From: Pontibacter sp. FD36 | GTDB taxonomy: Bacteria; Bacteroidota; Bacteroidia; Cytophagales; Hymenobacteraceae | DNA: 64,000 nt | Assembly (NCBI RefSeq): GCF_015686655.1 | Contig: NZ_JADPMP010000001.1 | Coordinates: 248,001-312,000, forward strand | Direction of reading: 5' to 3' | Shown: piece after piece, positions 62,416 to 64,000 of the stretch | How the letters are laid out: every line of letters begins with the position of its first letter | Numbering within the stretch: position 1 is the first letter of the stretch | Notes under the pieces: generated by a model | Database searches by the model: none | Told to the model about the DNA's origin: nothing | The model's input: only the letters and a program-made list of their open reading frames with translations | Translations under genes and position numbers: made by a program

Positions 62416-63489
62416 ATGTCAGTTGATACCCTAACTATACCTACTCAGTGCGTCCCGCAGAGCCGCATTTCTGAGCTGGACTTCAATAATATTGAATTCG
62501 GGAAAATTTTTGCCGACCACATGCTGGTAGCCGACTACAAAGACGGCGCCTGGCAGAACCCTGAAATCAAGCCCTACGGCAACATGTCGCTTAGTCCGGC
62601 AACCTCAGCCCTACACTATGGTCAGGCGATATTTGAAGGTATGAAGGCTTATAAAAACGCAGACGGTGACATCCTGCTTTTCAGACCGCTCGACAACTTC
62701 AAGCGACTGAACATTTCGGGTGACCGCATGTGCATACCTGAGCTGCCTGAGGAGATCTTCATGCAGGGGCTGGAGCAATTGCTGCGCCTAGATGCCGCCT
62801 GGGTGCCGCCAACACCGGGTTGCGCACTGTATATTCGTCCGTTCATCTTTGCAACCGATGACTTTATTGGTGTGCGCCCGTCATCGAGCTACCGCTTTGT
62901 CGTGTTTAGCTGCCCGGTAGGGGCCTACTATGGACAGCCGCTGCGTGTTGCCATCGAGCCGAATTATGTACGCTCAGCAGAAGGTGGTGCCGGTTATGCC
63001 AAGGCCGCCGGTAACTACGGCGCTGCTCTGTACCCTGCACGCAAAATGCAGGAACGCGGTTACCACCAGCTCATCTGGACTGACTCACGCGAGCACAAGT
63101 ACATTGAAGAGTCCGGCACCATGAACGTGATGTTTGTGATTGACGGTAAGATCGTGACTCCGGCAGTGAGCACGACCATTCTGTCGGGCATCACCCGCGA
63201 TAGTGTGCTGCAGATTGCCCGCGACAAAGGTATACCTGTAGAGGAACGTAAAGTAGCAGTGAGTGAGATTGTGGAGGCTCACAAAGCCGGCAAGCTTCAG
63301 GAAGCATTCGGTACGGGCACCGCTGCTACCATTGCCCAGATCGCCACCATACATTACAACGGCGAGGACATGGACCTGCCGGCAATAGAAGGTCGCGAGA
63401 TATCCAATGGCATTGCAGCAGAGCTGGATCGCATTAAGACAGGTCAGGCACCTGACCCGCACAACTGGATCTATAAGATCAGCCTATAG
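62416..63489 (+). CDS. ilvE: branched-chain amino acid aminotransferase
   Basis: 357 residues, the longer (eukaryote-like) class IV form. Transfers amino groups to make Val, Leu and Ile. LSPATSALHYGQAIFEGMKAY, RPFIFATDD, the PLP Lys in YAKAAGNYGAAL, ESGTMNVMFVI, GITRDSVLQIARDKGI and EAFGTGTAATIAQI are all family blocks. Closed by the terminator at 63505-63548. Confidence 0.95.
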   Translation: MSVDTLTIPTQCVPQSRISELDFNNIEFGKIFADHMLVADYKDGAWQNPEIKPYGNMSLSPATSALHYGQAIFEGMKAYKNADGDILLFRPLDNFKRLNISGDRMCIPELPEEIFMQGLEQLLRLDAAWVPPTPGCALYIRPFIFATDDFIGVRPSSSYRFVVFSCPVGAYYGQPLRVAIEPNYVRSAEGGAGYAKAAGNYGAALYPARKMQERGYHQLIWTDSREHKYIEESGTMNVMFVIDGKIVTPAVSTTILSGITRDSVLQIARDKGIPVEERKVAVSEIVEAHKAGKLQEAFGTGTAATIAQIATIHYNGEDMDLPAIEGREISNGIAAELDRIKTGQAPDPHNWIYKISL

Positions 63490-63504
63490 TAATCAGATAA
63501 AAGT

Positions 63505-63548
63505 AAATGCTGGACTGGAAGTGTATACGGCTTTTGGTCCAGCATTTT
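63505..63548 (+). terminator. intrinsic terminator after ilvE
   Basis: An 11-bp stem (63505-63515 with 63537-63547) with a 21-nt loop, followed by only a short T-run (the stem's own TTTT). Confidence 0.6.
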
Positions 63549-63572
63549 AGCGTTAAATAAAAAATAGGAAAC

Positions 63573-64000
63573 ATGACTTCAGAACAATTGAAGGAATTAA
63601 AGGCTCGTATTGAAGCCTTGAGGAGGTATCTTTGACTACGATAACAAGAAGCAACAGATAGCCGAGACAGAGAGGCAAACACTGGCACCTGACTTTTGGG
63701 ACGACCCGAAAGCAGCTGAAAAAGTGCTTAAAGAGGTAAAGTCTCTGAAGGTATGGACTGACCACTATGAAGAAGTGGAGAAAACGGTTTCTGACCTTGA
63801 AGTGCTTTTCGATTTCTACAAAGAAGGCGATGTGTCGGAAGAAGACATAAAGCAGGAAGCGAAAAAGGTAGAAGACGCTATTGAAGGGCTGGAGTTCAAG
63901 CGCATGCTAAGTGGCGAAGAGGACCAGTTGAGCGCTATTTTGGAGATCAACCCGGGTGCAGGCGGTACCGAAAGCCAGGATTGGGCGGAAATGCTGATGC
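63573..64000 (+). CDS. prfB: peptide chain release factor 2 with programmed +1 frameshift, 3'-truncated
   Basis: RF2 recognises UGA and UAA stop codons. The gene starts ATG at 63573 and meets an in-frame TGA at 63633-63635 after 20 codons (ending RRYL). In the +1 frame the protein continues DYDNKKQQIAETERQ, with DFWDDPKAAEKVLKEV and later INPGAGGTESQDWAEM, the RF2 pattern, to the window end. It therefore needs the classical RF2 frameshift to be made. The GGQ motif lies beyond the window. It is downstream of ilvE and its terminator. Confidence 0.95.
63621..63636 (+). promoter_or_regulatory. RF2 autoregulatory frameshift site
   Basis: AGGAGG (63621-63626) followed by TAT CTT TGA C (63627-63636) matches the known prfB slippery site. 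The SD-like hexamer pairs with 16S rRNA and, when RF2 is scarce, CTT slips to TTT so that reading continues in the +1 frame. SD sites are rarely used for initiation in this phylum, so its presence here is notable. Confidence 0.93.

Overview
The window looks like chromosome of a member of the Bacteroidota, most likely order Cytophagales, family Hymenobacteraceae (Pontibacter-like). This is inferred from the gene content: type IX secretion (PorQ, a C-terminal sorting domain), DUF6702, DUF4184, GH3-family and paired 5'-nucleotidase genes. It also fits the promoter sequences (TTTG-N20-TAnnTTTG) and the rarity of Shine-Dalgarno sites before start codons. Base composition is near 50% GC. I saw no rRNA, tRNA, CRISPR array, prophage or intact insertion sequence. 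Most of the window is ordinary housekeeping chromosome.

Layout. 0-6.5 kb (mostly +): a 5'-truncated acyl-CoA carboxylase beta subunit, a four-helix-bundle protein set in AT-rich repeats, a SirB1-like protein, a thioredoxin-fold protein and a phosphopantetheinyl transferase (both -), then WD40, DivIVA and folB. 6.5-20.3 kb (mostly -): meaB, a secreted propeller protein, trehalase, two tandem Gly/Thr-repeat lipoproteins, methylmalonyl-CoA mutase (mutA - NTF2-like lipoprotein - mutB), an M20 amidohydrolase (+) and a T9SS cargo protein. 20.6-24 kb: a 5'-nucleotidase split over two genes, then dnaA with a candidate origin at its 5' side. 24-31 kb: small membrane proteins, OsmC, GH3-dxr-rseP-LysM-DUF6702. 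31-39 kb: DUF4184, an OmpA/PD40 protein, lon-porQ and hslU. 39-55 kb: an SDR, an orphan InsA-like zinc-finger/HTH protein, and a C2/C3 carboxylate cluster (porin, DUF4212, acetate symporter, symporter-type histidine kinase, receiver-only regulator, prpE-like, acs, a cNMP/CBS/DUF294 protein, an exonuclease). 55-64 kb: an aspartic-protease-like protein, NUDIX, plsC-gatC, a 1000-residue TPR membrane protein, an ABC ATPase, PduO-type adenosyltransferase, ilvE, and prfB running off the end with its programmed +1 frameshift.

How the genes fit together. Several genes belong to propionyl-CoA/methylmalonyl-CoA metabolism: the carboxylase beta subunit, mutA, mutB, the mutase chaperone meaB, the adenosylcobalamin-making transferase and the propionyl-CoA synthetase. 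They are spread over the window rather than forming one operon. The acetate cluster resembles the CrbS/CrbR-type acetate switch known from gammaproteobacteria, but the regulator here has no output domain. Strand bias changes near dnaA (mostly - to the left, mostly + to the right), which fits an origin there.

Most unusual signals. (1) A short motif, CAGGTATAG/CTATACCTG (core GGTATA), is strongly over-represented inside and between genes on both strands. It also builds intergenic hairpins, including a perfect 48-bp palindrome after dnaA. (2) A lipoprotein is made largely of a Gly-Thr-Thr-Thr repeat whose codons vary synonymously. (3) Several intergenic elements have inverted ends and look like MITEs or dispersed repeats.
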